Notes: a model not told the origin generated them from the letters alone. 64,000 nucleotides of DNA from Vitrella brassicaformis (GCA_001179505.1 CDMY01000384.1:26468-90467); one strand, 5' to 3'. Positions 20,141 through 32,190 are shown, numbered from the stretch's first letter. Translations and numbers: made by a program.

Positions 20141-22255
20141 TCTACCCATCCCTGTCGGCGTGGTGACGTGCTTACTCCTTGTCAAACGCCGTGGCCTTGA
20201 GCGTCATGTTCTGCTTGAAGTAGGAGAGTTCCTCCTCCATCGACATGCCCGCGCCCTTGAGGAACAGCCAGATCTGCAGACGGCCCCAGTGCTTCAAGTG
20301 ACGCTCGCTCCTGACACACACACACACGCCCGACAACGTGTGTGTGTGTGTGTGTGTGTGTTCGTTGCTGTGGTGATGGATCGTGGTTCCCACCTGAGCC
20401 CCTCCATCAGGCGGCGCATGCACGGCGGAAACGAACGCGGCACGACCTGATGATAGACACAACCACAACCACAACCACAATATGCCTAATGGACTGACTG
20501 CATGTGTCTGGCCGCTTCCCCCTCCCTCCCTCCCTCCCTCCCCAAGGCACCGCACCTTGTCGATGTTGTGTGGCGTGAGTCGCTCCACGTGCTGCTCCTC
20601 AGGGCTGAAGGCTGACGGGTCCGGACCTGCACACGCCAGCAGCATCGGCCAGCTCAGCTGGTCGCAGTGTGGTGGTGGTGGTGGTGCGTCTCTCTCCCAC
20701 CCACCCACCCCACCCCACCGCCCATTGCCTGCCTGCCTACCTAGGTATATGTTCTTGAGGTTCTTGACGAACGAGCCGAAACGGGGGTCGTTGTGCACCT
20801 CCTGACCCACCCACACATCCTCACATGGACCGACAAGCTGCGGTTGGGTCGGCTGATGGGTGTGGTGTGTGCGTACGTACCACGATGTGGCGCGAGTTCT
20901 GCAGGCACTTGAGCTGAGCCAGCAGGAACTGTCTGAACGGACAGACACCGACGAAGGACTTAGAGGATGCCAGTGGGGTGGTAGTGGTCACCGAACCAAC
21001 CACCCACCTGTATCTGTTGGCAATGATGGTCTTGAGGTCCTCCTCGGCCACAAACGCTACACCACCTGATCGGTCAAGAGCCACAGCAATCGGCAGGGGC
21101 AGTGACGTTGTTTCCTTCCTGGCTCACGCACGTCGTAAGACGACTTTCCGCCGCGCAACGAGTGATGCAGCGGCCTCCCACGGCACCTGACGTCCGTCAG
21201 CCGCATGTTATGCACACGCAGGTGTGGCTGTCCGAAGCATGCACTGTCAGCCTCTGCTTACCTGATAGAAGCGCTGGTCTTTTTTGCCGGGCGAAACATC
21301 GTAGATGTCGAGCCGCAGCCCGTCAGGGATGTCATTCCACTCCATCTGAGACCACGGTGGTGCACAAGACGCACAAAGAGTGTGTATGCGTATGTGTATG
21401 TGTAGAGGTGTGTGTACTGACCGAGTGGTATCTGATGCCCTCTCTGAGGAGGAAGTTGGCCGTCACGGCAGAGCTGCTACCTGGCACACCACACCACAAC
21501 ACACACACACCCACACCCACACCGACACACACGATACACATACCCCAATCACACCAGGTCTATGTGTGGCGACCCTGGCCTCTCTCTGCCCACCTAGTTT
21601 GGCCTTGAGCATGTGCACCTCCTGCGAAACAAACCAGTTCTGCTTCTCGCTACTCTCGCAAAACCTGACAGACAATGGCACACAACACCAACACCCACAT
21701 AGCGTGTTGGCGGACTGTGTGCGGCTGGCTCCCCCCCTCCCGTTCTTACGCCAGTCTGAGTGTGAAGTGGGAGTGCTCGTCGCACTCCTTGGCCCGCTCT
21801 GTTGACAATGGTCCGTTAGGGTCCTCGACGGCCAGGCCATGTTCGTAGAGCGATTTCATGACTTTGTCCTCCCGCTGCCGCACCATCTGGCCGTAGTTGC
21901 TCATGTCGGCATCGTCGCTGGCGTCCAGGTCTGTGGCGTCCAGGCTGTAGATGCGCTCGATGTCCTTCAACACTGACAGATGTGAGATGCATCAGATCAA
22001 CACGACACACACGGGAGATCCATCCATCCATCCATCCATCTGCTCTGCGTGTGGAGTGTGTGTTGTATGTGTATGTGTGTGTGTACCTTTGAGTCTGGCT
22101 ATGGCATAGTCCTTGAAGTCCCTCACGGGCAGGGTGATGTCGGGGAACTCGCGATACAGGCTGATGAACACTCCCTTCCGCACAGGAGGCGGCGCTGGCT
22201 GTGCAGCGCTGCCAGCAGCGGCTGCAGCCGATGCTTTCCCCCTATTCGCCTGCAT
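19138..22255 (-). CDS. PRIM2: DNA primase large subunit (4Fe-4S)
   Basis: ATG at 22255 (MQANRGKASAAAAAGSAAQ) opens an Ala/Pro-rich leader, then the helical N-terminal domain (FISLYREFPDITLPVRDFKD; DIERIYSLDATDLDASDDAD). About thirteen exons follow leftward. The C-terminal iron-sulphur domain is clear. The four cluster cysteines lie in FPPCMRRLMEGL (about 20400), PPYGCAKLMSGDAPPNPG (about 20010), GCPFKHFDPGPLSQLMRRYN (about 19800) and NHPNAFYTESCK (about 19375). Family signatures WGRLQIWLFLKGAGMS and KKILDLVKGHHYQV are also present. The last exon adds an Asp/Ala/Ser-rich tail ending GGDTH with TGA at 19138-19140. The subunit helps primase start and measure RNA primers with Pol alpha in the nucleus. 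Confidence 0.95.
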
Positions 22256-22277
22256 CCCCTCTAGACCGTCAGCACAT

Positions 22278-22294
22278 AGGGTTCAGGGTTCAGG
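22278..22294 (+). repeat. Short telomere-like tract (GGGTTCA)n
   Basis: AGGGTTCAGGGTTCAGG is about 2.4 units of GGGTTCA, a variant known in apicomplexan telomeres (Plasmodium uses GGGTTYA). It lies between the PRIM2 start codon and the hairpin at 22321-22383. It is too short to rule out chance. Confidence 0.4.
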
Positions 22295-22313
22295 ATTCCA
22301 ACCCCGGGGGAAG

Positions 22314-22892
22314 ATGCGCGTGCAGGTCTTGCATCTGACCGAACAGACGGCGGCCGTCTGTTCGGTCATGTGCAAGACCTGCAGGCGTGTCTTCCACCTC
22401 TTCTACGCCATTGAGTGAGCACCCTGCATCGTTGTGAGCCCTCCTGACGGCCCACTGCACACGCGAGATCTGTCATCTGTCCTCACCCCTCCCTGCCTCC
22501 CTCCCTCCCTCCCTCCCTCTGGCGGTGTGCTCGGCCGACCCACAGGATGCACACACGAGTGACACACAGGCAGGGCGGCTGCTGGCGGCACTGACTGACA
22601 GACAGACAGACATCGGTGTGCAGTCAGGTGAGCGACCAGCGAGTGACACACCGAGGTGGTGCATGGCGCTGTGATGACGGCTGGTGCTTGTCATCTGTCT
22701 GTGTGTGGTGTGCTGCAGATGTCGCGTCGTGTGGTGTGTGTGGTGCGGCGGTGGTTGGCGACAGTCCTGCACTCGAACAACTGGTACGCCGAGAGAGATG
22801 GGCACACGGACAGCAGGACGCAGGCAGGACTCACACGCACGCACAGGTGTCTTGTCTGTCTGTCTGTCTCTGTGTGTGCAGGTGTGACTGAC
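22314..22892 (+). CDS. Putative small Cys-containing protein (structure uncertain)
   Basis: ATG at 22314 opens a frame with CxxxC/CxxC spacing (AAVCSVMCKTCRRVFHLFYA) that ends at a donor (ATTGA|GTGAGC) after 101 nt. A later exon with good codon use starts after the acceptor at 22717-22718 (MSRRVVCVVRRWLATVLHSN) and could end quickly through an exon at about 22880-22892. Joining the two in frame needs a four-nucleotide microexon (TCAG at about 22622-22625), so the model is weak. Further Cys/His-rich pieces at about 23030-23120 and 23225-23321 (CDEATCHVCSRECF) may belong to the same or another gene. The first exon lies inside a near-perfect hairpin. Function unknown. Confidence 0.25.
22321..22383. 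repeat. Near-perfect 31-bp inverted repeat (hairpin)
   Basis: The left arm 22321-22351 starts TGCAGGTCTTGCA and the right arm 22353-22383 ends TGCAAGACCTGCA. 29 of 31 positions pair, around a single central G at 22352. The central part reads CAGACGGCGGCCGTCTG. An RNA copy could fold into a stem of about 31 bp. Confidence 0.9.
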
Positions 22893-24316
22893 TGACTGAG
22901 TGGCTGATGACTCCGACGCGCTGATGGCGATGATATGTGCGGAAGGAAAGAAAGATCGGCCGATGAGTCGACGGACATGTCAACTGAAGTGAACTGGACC
23001 TCTCACTATGTCGCGTTTGGGTCGTATGTGCGTGTCGATTTGTCTGGCTGCCGCTGTCATGTCTCCTTTGACTGGCACTTGTCGGCCGTCTGCTGCCATG
23101 AGTGTGTCGGCCGGTGAGTGGGGGGCGGGGAGAGATGACAGACAGACAGACAGACAGAGAGGGAGGGAGGGAGGGATGATTGGCTGGCTGGCTGCACATG
23201 AATCGCTGTGTGGTGTGGTGTGGCGGCTGCGGTCTGTCTGTGACGAGGCCACGTGTCACGTCTGCTCGCGAGAGTGCTTTGATCTCTCGTCGATGCATCC
23301 GTCACACACGGCCGGCTGACAGACAGACGGGCCGACACACACCCTGATCTCTTCGCCTGCGTGACTGTGTGAGAAAGGGAGAGAGAGATATGATCTTTTT
23401 CTGTTTCTGTATGCTTTCGTGTCCTCCCCTCTCCCTCTGTGGGCATCTTATCAGCCTGCCGGCCACCCTAGAGCATCAGCCCATGAAGGGTGTTGGTGCT
23501 TGAGGGTTGCCGGGCGGTGACAGAGATGCGCAAGGGGGGGCGGGCGAGGGGATGAATGGACACACACACGAGACTGCTTACCCGTCCCGCCAAATGAGGC
23601 AGCGGGTGGGTCCTGTTGCCGACCGTCCTGATGTCATGCTTCTACGCACACGCGCACACACGCATGGACCGATGGATGGATGTGTCCACGTGTTGTGTCT
23701 GAGTGCGAGTCGTTTGCGTGGGTGTGGGTGGATTCGAGCTGTTGAGAGACGAGAGAGAGATGGGATACCGAGAGAGACGTCGATTTGGTTCTTGTGGTGT
23801 TGCCTGCGTGTGTCGGTGTGCTGACTGTGATCTTGTTTGTGACCACGAAACAAATTGATTGTTGATTATCACTCTGTGTGTGGTGGCCATCGACCGGCTG
23901 ACAGACACACACACACATACACACACAAAGGGGTGGACAGGCCACTCGTCGGTGTGCAGACTATACCATTGGCAGGCCAATGGCCAAGTCATTAAGGACA
24001 ACCCATGCGCTCAGGAGCCATTGCACTGCATCGGTCTCACATCAATAATAGTGCCTAAGCCGATCGCCGGCTGAGAAATGATCAATGACAGAGAGAGGAA
24101 CGATGTCATCTGTGTCTGTGTGTGAGTGAGACAGACACACAGATCTAGCTAGAGAGAGACGTCGAATGCGTTTCTGTGCGCTCTTCTCGGCTGGCCGTAC
24201 GTACGTGTGGCCGTCTTGAGAGGTTTGCTTGGGTTCGTTTCGGTGTGTCCGCGTCGGACAGGGAGTGAGGATACTGGCCCGACCGAAATAATAGCACAGC
24301 GCGACCAGCACAAGCA
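22893..24316. other. Intergenic with low-complexity DNA
   Basis: About 1.4 kb before the large secreted-protein gene. It holds CAGA/GGGA runs (about 23140-23175), GAGA and CACA tracts and two Cys-rich open stretches that might be orphan exons (about 23030-23120 and 23225-23321). The last few hundred bases presumably carry the promoter of the gene starting at 24317. No other gene is supported. Confidence 0.4.
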
Positions 24317-26736
24317 ATGCAACTCGCCGCAGCCTTGGCACTCAACCTGGCGGCGGCGGGAGTGCTCCTCCTCCTCCTCCTCCTCCTCCTCCTCCCTCTG
24401 TCGGTGCTGCCGTCTTGCCCTGTGGTGTCCGCCTCGCCACCTCTCGCCAGCCGTGCCCGCTTCTCATTTCCGTCCCCCTTCACCAAGGGCAAGCTGCTGA
24501 GGCGAGAGCTGCAGGACGGTGAGGAGGACGACTCAGAGGAGACTGGCAAGGAGGGCGCCACGCTGCAGCACCGGGTGGTGGGCCGCTTCGACGCCAAGAA
24601 GGCCCCGCCCAAGGACAAGCCGAAAGATGCGAAGAAGGAAGAGAGCAGCGTAAAGGAAGATAAGGAGGCTGAGGGTGATAAGGGTGATTACGAGCTGGAC
24701 TATGGCGAGGACGGCTTCAAGGGTGCCGTGCCAGAGCTCAAGGGCGGACCCAAAGGTGAAGAAGCTGCGGACGGAAAGGAGGAGGCCAACACAGAATCGC
24801 CACCTGATGATAATAATGAGGGCGAAGCAACCACGTCAACATCAACCACCACCACAAGCACGACCACCTCAACCACCACCACTACCACGACATCTACCAC
24901 TAAAGCCCCCAGCAAAGAGGAGCGGCAGGAGGCCACAGAGTCACCCTCTGACAGTGACGAGGGATGGGAGGACAACTACATCGAGGAGCCCGCCGCCAGC
25001 GGCTTGCAGGGCAAGACAGATGCTGACGCAAGTGAAACGGATGGAGGGAAGGCAGAGAAACAGCAGAAGGGGGACCCACAGGACGGTCAGGAGAAGGAGA
25101 CCACCAAGGAGTCCAAGCCCATCTCGATGGAGCAGGCGGTGAAGGCAAGGCTGCCTGCCAAGGATGAAAACCGGCAGAAAGAGGACAAGAAACAAGAGAA
25201 CAAGGCGGCAACAGCAAGCAAGCAGGATGCCACGGCAAGCACACCGGCAACATCTGCCACATTCTACTTCCGCAACAGCCTGACCAACGAGCGCATCCCG
25301 GTGCCGCTGCAGCCCGGCCGCACACGCAACCCCCTGCTCACACACCCATTCACCATCGAAATGGTCCTGGAACACCAGAGAGACGGAGCCAATGTGTCCG
25401 CCACACACGGCCTCCCCGCCCCAGCGGCCCAGGAGATCGCCGCCGTCGAGATGAGCCTCTTCATGGAGACCGCTGACAAGAGGCGGCTAGAGGAGGTCCA
25501 TCTTCACTCACCCTCTGCGATGTCGCTGCGTGTGTCGTCTCTCGCCGACAACAAAGGTGATGTTACAGCTGTTGGCGAGACGCCCCTGCTGAGTGTGGAG
25601 CACCGCAAGGAGCCGTATGTGATGTGCAGCGACGGGCAGAGGGGCTGCTGGGTGGGGGACTTCCCTGGCACTTATCGGGTGCGGGCCGTGTTCCGGAGTG
25701 TGCATGGCAACACCCTGCCGCCCGTCGAAGTGCTCATCGATGTGCCGAGTGAGCGGCGTGGGTGTTTGTATGTCAACAACCGTCATGTGTCCGGCTGTCT
25801 GTGTGCTTCTGCATCCTTCAGGGCTCGATCCCCGTGCTGCCGACTGCCTGGCAGTTGGCGGTGTGCCGAGCAAATCGCCGGCCGACGACAAGGATGCCGA
25901 CAGGCTGGCGTGCTGCCCCGTTGCGTGTGGGAGATGTGACGCTGCACCCGACACCGACGAGTGCGTCAGGACACCGGAGTGCTGCCCTTCTCGCGTTCTC
26001 GAGAGTGACCAAGCGACGGTGTGCAGAAGTGAAGACGGCAGCAAGGATGCAGCAGCGCCGCCATGCTTCACAGGCACGGGAGCATCCACATACACATCCA
26101 CACACACACAATTGGACGGGTGGGCATGACAACGCTCGTGTGCGTGTGGCTGCAGAGCCCTCATCGCGTCTCGGGGATCTGTATTTCGTCCATCCGGCGA
26201 CCGGGCAACGCATCGGCCCGCCCCTCCTCCCGCCCCCACACATCAACCGGCAGCTCACATCGCCATTCAACATGGAGGTCCACACATGGCACGCCACCAA
26301 AGACGACAAGCCGTCCATCAAGATGGAGCTGGCGCGCATCGACGGACTCATCGGCCACGACGCCGCATACGCCGGCGCGCTGATGAACGTATCATTGCCG
26401 TATCTCGATGCCGGCAAGGACGGCGACATGTGGCCTACAAAAGCGAAGGAGCGGATGGCAAATGCGGTCGAGGCGGGGGCGGTGCTGTCACGTGTGGGCT
26501 CTGGGGCGCCGTTCACTCTGTGTCAAGCCAAAGACGGTGGCAAGAGGGACGCACTGGGGGCGTGCGAGGTCCGTGCCGATGGAGACAAGAAGGGGAGCCA
26601 GCTGCCCGGGGGCATGTATCGGCTCACGGCCACCATGCTGGACGAAAAGCAGCAGCCAGTCGGCCAGCAACAGACGGCCATCATACAACTGGAACGTGCG
26701 CAAGAGAAGCAAGAAAGAAACTCACACACCTTTGTT

Positions 26737-26767
<31 letters not shown>

Positions 26768-29700
26768 GTGTGCTTGCAGGCCCGTCCGCGTCTGAGGCGC
26801 AGTGCTTCGAGCACTTGGGTGTGCTTGACGTCGCATCCCAGGCCTGCTGTGCGTCCACATGCGGGGTGTGCCACACAGACGATAGTCAGCAGTGCAGTGA
26901 CCGCTGGGGCGGAGCCGAGAGCTGCTGTGCCAATAGGATCGTGGAGACCAGGACATTCTGCAGCCATGCCAAGGCGGCGCCGTGCATCGGTGGTAGCCTA
27001 GGCGCGGTGCGGGGCGCAGATCCATTTCGCACATCCGTCATCGTCTCAATGCGTGTGTGGTTCAGATGCATCCTTGAGTCTCGGCGAGTTATCCCTGATC
27101 CGGCCGACAGTCACCACCGAGACGGCCACTACCGCCCCCTCTGCCCTCATACCCCTCAACGCCACCACTCAGCCACAAGCACAGCCATTCGATCTCACGT
27201 CCCTCATTGCTGACCTATCGACCACCACCGCCCAGCAGCCTGCAGGCCCCCTTCTCGCGGTCACTCAATCCTCAGCGGCTGATTTCAACTTCCACGTAAC
27301 CATCAACGGCCTCCCGCGGCAGCATGACGGCTTGGTCGGCGTCAAATTCGATGTGCACCGGGTGGAAAAGGGCAAGAAGGAAAATGCCGCAGCGCTGTTC
27401 CTGACACGCGAGCAGAGAGAGCCTCCGTATGCTCTGTGCTCGTCGAGTGACGGGAGGGAGCGGCTGGTTTATCGGGGGTGTGGGTGGCCTGCGGGTCAGT
27501 ACCGTGTGACGGCCCAGATGATGTCCCAGGGCAAGCCTCTCAAGTCGCCTGTGGAGGTCACTGTCAAGACAAAGGGTGAGAAGTGGGATGGATACACGAG
27601 ACAGGGTGACTGCATGTCGATCTGTGTGCTCTGTGCATCCCTTTGAAGGTCCGTCTGCAGCGGCCAATGCGGTGGGCATGGACGGCGTCTCAACCTCCGC
27701 CGATTTCTCAACCTTCCTGTGCTCGCGCATCCGCGGCCACATGAGCGACGACAAGGACTATGCGACCAGCTGCTGCCCCGCATTCTGCTCAACCTGCGGC
27801 GCGTCACAATGCGCGAAAAGCGGCAGCGAGAAGCAGCGCCCATCGCCCCTCGACTGGGCCCGCCTGCCGTCCGTCCCCCCACACGCATTCGCCAACACCA
27901 CCACACTGCTCACATATCTGAAAAGAGACCAAGAGGGAGGTGGTGTGGTGGATGGTGTGGTGGATGGGCAGCATCGCGATTCGCTGGTTGCGAGGCGTGC
28001 AAAAGGTATGGAGGCGGTTGATCGTGCTGAGGCGCTGGCAAGGCTGGAGAGGGAGGTGCGGGAGCGGCTGTGCTGCGCGTCGTTCGTGGCTGAGCATTTC
28101 GGGTCCTGTTGGGAGGGGGCCTCGCCGCACCCCCCATGTTTGGCGGACGAGCCAGAAGCCAAAACCTTCGCAAACAGCCAGGGTGAGCATTCCGACTCGT
28201 TGTCCTTCACGCTTGTCTGGACCTCTGTGCCTGGCCGTCCTTCAGTGGCTGTCAGCCCGTTGCTGACTTCCATTAGCTTCATCGATCCCATCCCCCCCGG
28301 CGCTGCCAAGCCCTCCACAGCCACGGCAAGCAACGTGCCTCTCTACCTGCCGAACGAAGCAGCGTTCAATGACCAACCAGCAGATGCGTACGAGCTGATC
28401 CCGCCCCTCGCACCCCGCATCCACGGCACACCGAGACACCTGCCCGTCGCTTTCGCCACGCCCCAGCTCAAGAGCCCTTTCAATCTGCAGATCGGCCTCC
28501 ACCCCGCCATTGACGAAGACACCTCCCACATCGGGTTCCACGTCATGGTCCGCCGCGGCAAGGAGGTGGTGTCGCAGCTCTGGGACTTCCGCGCCCCTTT
28601 CACGCTCTGTGAAGACATTGTGAGTGACGGCCAGGATATTGTCAAGGAGTTCTGCGGTTTCGAAGGTCGGCCTGGCAACTACACGATCGTTGCGCAGGCC
28701 TTCTGGCTGCAGGGGAGGGAGGGGGAGGGGAAGGGTGTGAAAGAGGAAACAGAGAGGGCGAGGCGGCTGCAGGGTCAGGACGACGCGCAGCTCGCAGCAT
28801 GGCACGGGGCCACTGAGAAAGAGGTGTCCGCCACATTCAATCGTAGACCGATCGGACCACCCATCACCATGAGCATCGACGTCCCCGGTGAGTCAGGCCT
28901 GCTAACGTCCGTCCAACCAACCCTGTCGGTCGAGTGACCTCCTTGTCTCTGTGTGCGTCTCTGTGTCTCAGAGAAGTCCCCCGCCGTGGAAGAGTGCTTC
29001 CGCTCACACGGCATCCTGCAGCCTTCCCCCACACCACACTCCCCTTCTCTGGCCTGCTGCCCAGCCGAGTGTGGCCGGTGCGACAACGACGATGGCGAGT
29101 GTGCCGTCCGCGGCAGGGCCCTCTTCCTCGACCCACGTGCGTGCTGCCCCAATGAGATCCTCAAGGCGGCTGTCGGCATGAAGACCTACAAGAGTGACAG
29201 TGACGGCGAGACACGAATGCCAATAGGCGAGCCGTCGCCTCGGTGCGCGCTGCAGGGTGCAGCGCCGTGTGTGGCGGCCACGAGCGGGTTGAGTGTTGCG
29301 CTGCGGCGAGACATCTGCGAGAGCGCCCTCAATGGGAACTTTAACGCTTTGCACAACACATGCTGCTCGGGGTCATGCGGCACATGTGCGGCAGACTCAA
29401 TCTGCCACCTGCGACAGGGCGGGGCCGATGGCTGCTGCCCCCTCACCATCACAGACCAGCAGCAGTTGCCGTGCTCAGCCAAGGGAGCGGCGCCATGCCT
29501 TGTCGACGATGGGCCCTACCATTTCCCGTCCGCTGAGGTCCGCAGATGGGCATTTCGTCCGTCAGAACAACCAAGACGGTCCGCTCACGGCTGCAGCGTC
29601 GACACGCCAAGCCGGTGTGTGATCTACCAGGTGGTCACTGACCGCTTTGCGCTCTCGCCAGGCAGTGAATCGGACGATGTGTGTGCCGGGGAGGTGGAGA

Positions 29701-32190
29701 GCGAGTGTCAGGCCATGGCTGGCGGGGTCGGTGAGGTGGGTCATGGGTATAGGGGTCGGTACTGTGGCGGCAGCTTCAAGGGCATGGCGGCGAAGGTGGC
29801 CTACCTCCGAGACCTGCACGTCACGTCGCTGTGGATGTCCCCACTAATGCAGAACACCAAATGCACTTTCGACGGTAGGTATCCACTCACAGCGCACAGA
29901 TGTGTCCATCTCGCTGGTCAGGTCATGCTGTGTCTTTCTCTCTCTGTGTGTGTGTGTGTCATGCAGGGTCCGCCCCGAGCAACTGGGAGCGCATCAACAG
30001 CCACTTCGGTACGTCAGCTGACCTGCAGTCGCTCGTCACGGCCGCCCACAGCCAGCACATCGGCCTGATACCCGAGGTGGTCGTCAACCACGTCGGCAGG
30101 GCGGGGCCGCACTGGGGCGACGTCGTGTCGTCCCAGCGGCCCGCATACGCCACCATTTACCCCTTCAACGCCACCCACTTCTACCGCCCCTTCGCAAAGT
30201 GCCACCCTGCCAGCGAGGTGGCCAGCACCTCCAAGCTCACATCACGCGAGCGCATCAGACGGCTGGAGCAGTGCTGGCTCAATAGCTACCCCGACCTCGA
30301 TACGACCGACCCATTCGTGGAGGAGTATCTCTCACAGTGGGCTCTTGACGTGGTGCTGCGGTACCAGTTCGACGGCGTTGCTGTGAGGGACATCGGACAT
30401 GTCGACACGGCTTTCTGGGAGCGGTTCCTGCGGCACTTGTCCACCCCAACAGAGCGGGGGGCGAGGAAAATGTGGGCGATCGGCGAAGGCATGACCTTTC
30501 CCGATGAAGCGCTTGGCTCGAGGGCGTTGCAGCTGCAGCACCTGGCGGCTTACCAACACCGGCAGCAGGCCAGCATGTTTGATGGCGTGCTCAACTACCC
30601 CCTGACATGGGCGCTGCGAGAGGCCTTCGCGCCCGATGTGGTGAGACGCAAGTCGATGCACGGGGTGGCCGAGACCTTCGCCCTCATGAAGCAGCTCTAC
30701 AGCGCTCCAGGTCGAGCGGTGAACTTCCTGGAGAGTGTGGACATGCCCCGGTTTCTGCACGGAACGCTCCCATGGGACATGGGGCGGAACGAGGCGCCAA
30801 GCCGGGACACGCTGTCGATGGACGCACCGTCTGTGCGGCAGTACCAGAATGCACTCACCATTGTGGGGGCTGCGGAGGGGGTCCCCATGTTCATCTACGG
30901 CACAGAACAGATCAAAATGGCTGACAAAGGTGCGTTGGCAAGGGGGGAAACACATTGACGGATAAATGTACGTGTGTGTGTGTGTGTGTAGATGAGCGTG
31001 CGCCACTCTGGCTGAGTGCGTATGACACGGCAGAGGGGTCGCTCTACGGCTTCCTGAAGACCCTCAGTGCCCTCCGCGTCAACGGGCATCTCGACGGGCC
31101 GCAGAGAGAGCTCCTGGTGACGGAGACAGGGAGGGAGGGGAAAGACCGCCCCAGCCCACCCACCCACCCAACCACATGTGTGTGTCGTGTGTCTTGTCTC
31201 AGGTGGAAGATGACGTATACGCCTTCAGCCGGGGCGACGGCGGCAGTGCCGGCACAGGCACATACGCCATCGTCGTCGCCACCAACATGGGCGTCGGCAA
31301 ACACACGACCATCAAGATCCCCAAACGCGCCCTGCCCTCCTCGCTTGTCGACACTGATGCGGCAGAGCAGGGTCTGTGTGAGGCACTGATTCCTTTGGGC
31401 AACGCGGCTCACTGCTTTGGGCTGAGTGTGCGGTTGGAGGGCAAGGAGAAGTGTGTCGTGCCTAAGGGAGAGGGGGACGCTGCGCAGGTGGAGGAGATAT
31501 ATGACCCTGACACTTGCCTGGTCAGCAAGCCCACACACACACACACACGACATATAGCCACCCACCGCTTGTGTGTTCCGTCTCTGTGCCACGCACAGGC
31601 GCAGGAGGGCTGCTGCTGGGTGCCCATGTCCGGCCAGCCGTCGTGCTTCAAAGCCAGAGAGGGAAACGGAGACAAAGGTGCCCTCACAGCACAGGCCCTG
31701 TCAGCGCCGTCACCGTCGAGTGACTGCCCGACGGACGCTCTGTTCGAGGAGAGGTGGCCGTGTGGCTCAATCCGCGACCAACACGCTTGCAGGGTAAGTG
31801 GGCACACAGACCATGTGAATGAGCACCGGCTGGGTAATCATCTGAGTGCGTGTCTGTCTCATGCAGGCTCAAGGGTGCTGCTGGGACCCCCAGCCCGACT
31901 CGTTAACGAGCCCGCCATGCTTCACCACATCACCCCATTCTCCCCCCAGCCCCCACACACACGCATCAACGTCGGCGTCGTCTCTCCAGGCCGACACCAC
32001 CCAGTCGCCCCCGCCGCCGCCGCAGCAGCTGACCACAAGTGACTGCTACCCTGTGTCTGCCCCTGGGGGCGAGGAGGGCGATGGTTATGTGCACATTCCC
32101 ATCCGTGGTGGGATGCCCCGGGTGCTGCTGCCCAGACACACGTACACGCCGTCAGCGGCAGTGCAGGTCCATGGCATCAGCGATGAATGA
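24317..32190 (+). CDS. Giant secreted multidomain protein with pseudo-amylase (GH13-like) domain
   Basis: Thirteen exons (24317-25748, 25822-26073, 26156-26695, 26780-26989, 27066-27575, 27649-28182, 28246-28887, 28972-29874, 29967-30929, 30992-31116, 31203-31520, 31599-31793, 31867-32190) sum to 6,948 nt, about 2,315 residues, in phase throughout. Order: signal peptide with a Leu run; acidic Lys/Glu region; Thr-rich mucin-like stretch; four beta-sandwich-like units (each with a PY/PF-x-LC or YVMC motif) alternating with five double-Cys modules (ACCPVACGRC, ACCASTCGVC, SCCPAFCSTC, ACCPAECGRC, TCCSGSCGTC). A GH13-like barrel follows from about residue 1589 (CVIYQVVTDRFAL), then a C-terminal beta domain and trefoil-like motifs (AQEGCCWVP; AQGCCWDP). 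The catalytic motifs are degenerate (see findings), so hydrolysis is doubtful. Starch or glycan binding outside the cell or in the secretory system is inferred. One intron uses a GC donor. Confidence 0.85.
26074..26155 (+). other. GC-AG intron
   Basis: The exon ends TTCACAG and the intron begins GCACGGG. No usable GT lies nearby in phase. The acceptor is GGCTGCAG. Joining phase 1 to phase 1 gives an uninterrupted PPCFTEPSSRLGDLY. Confidence 0.65.
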
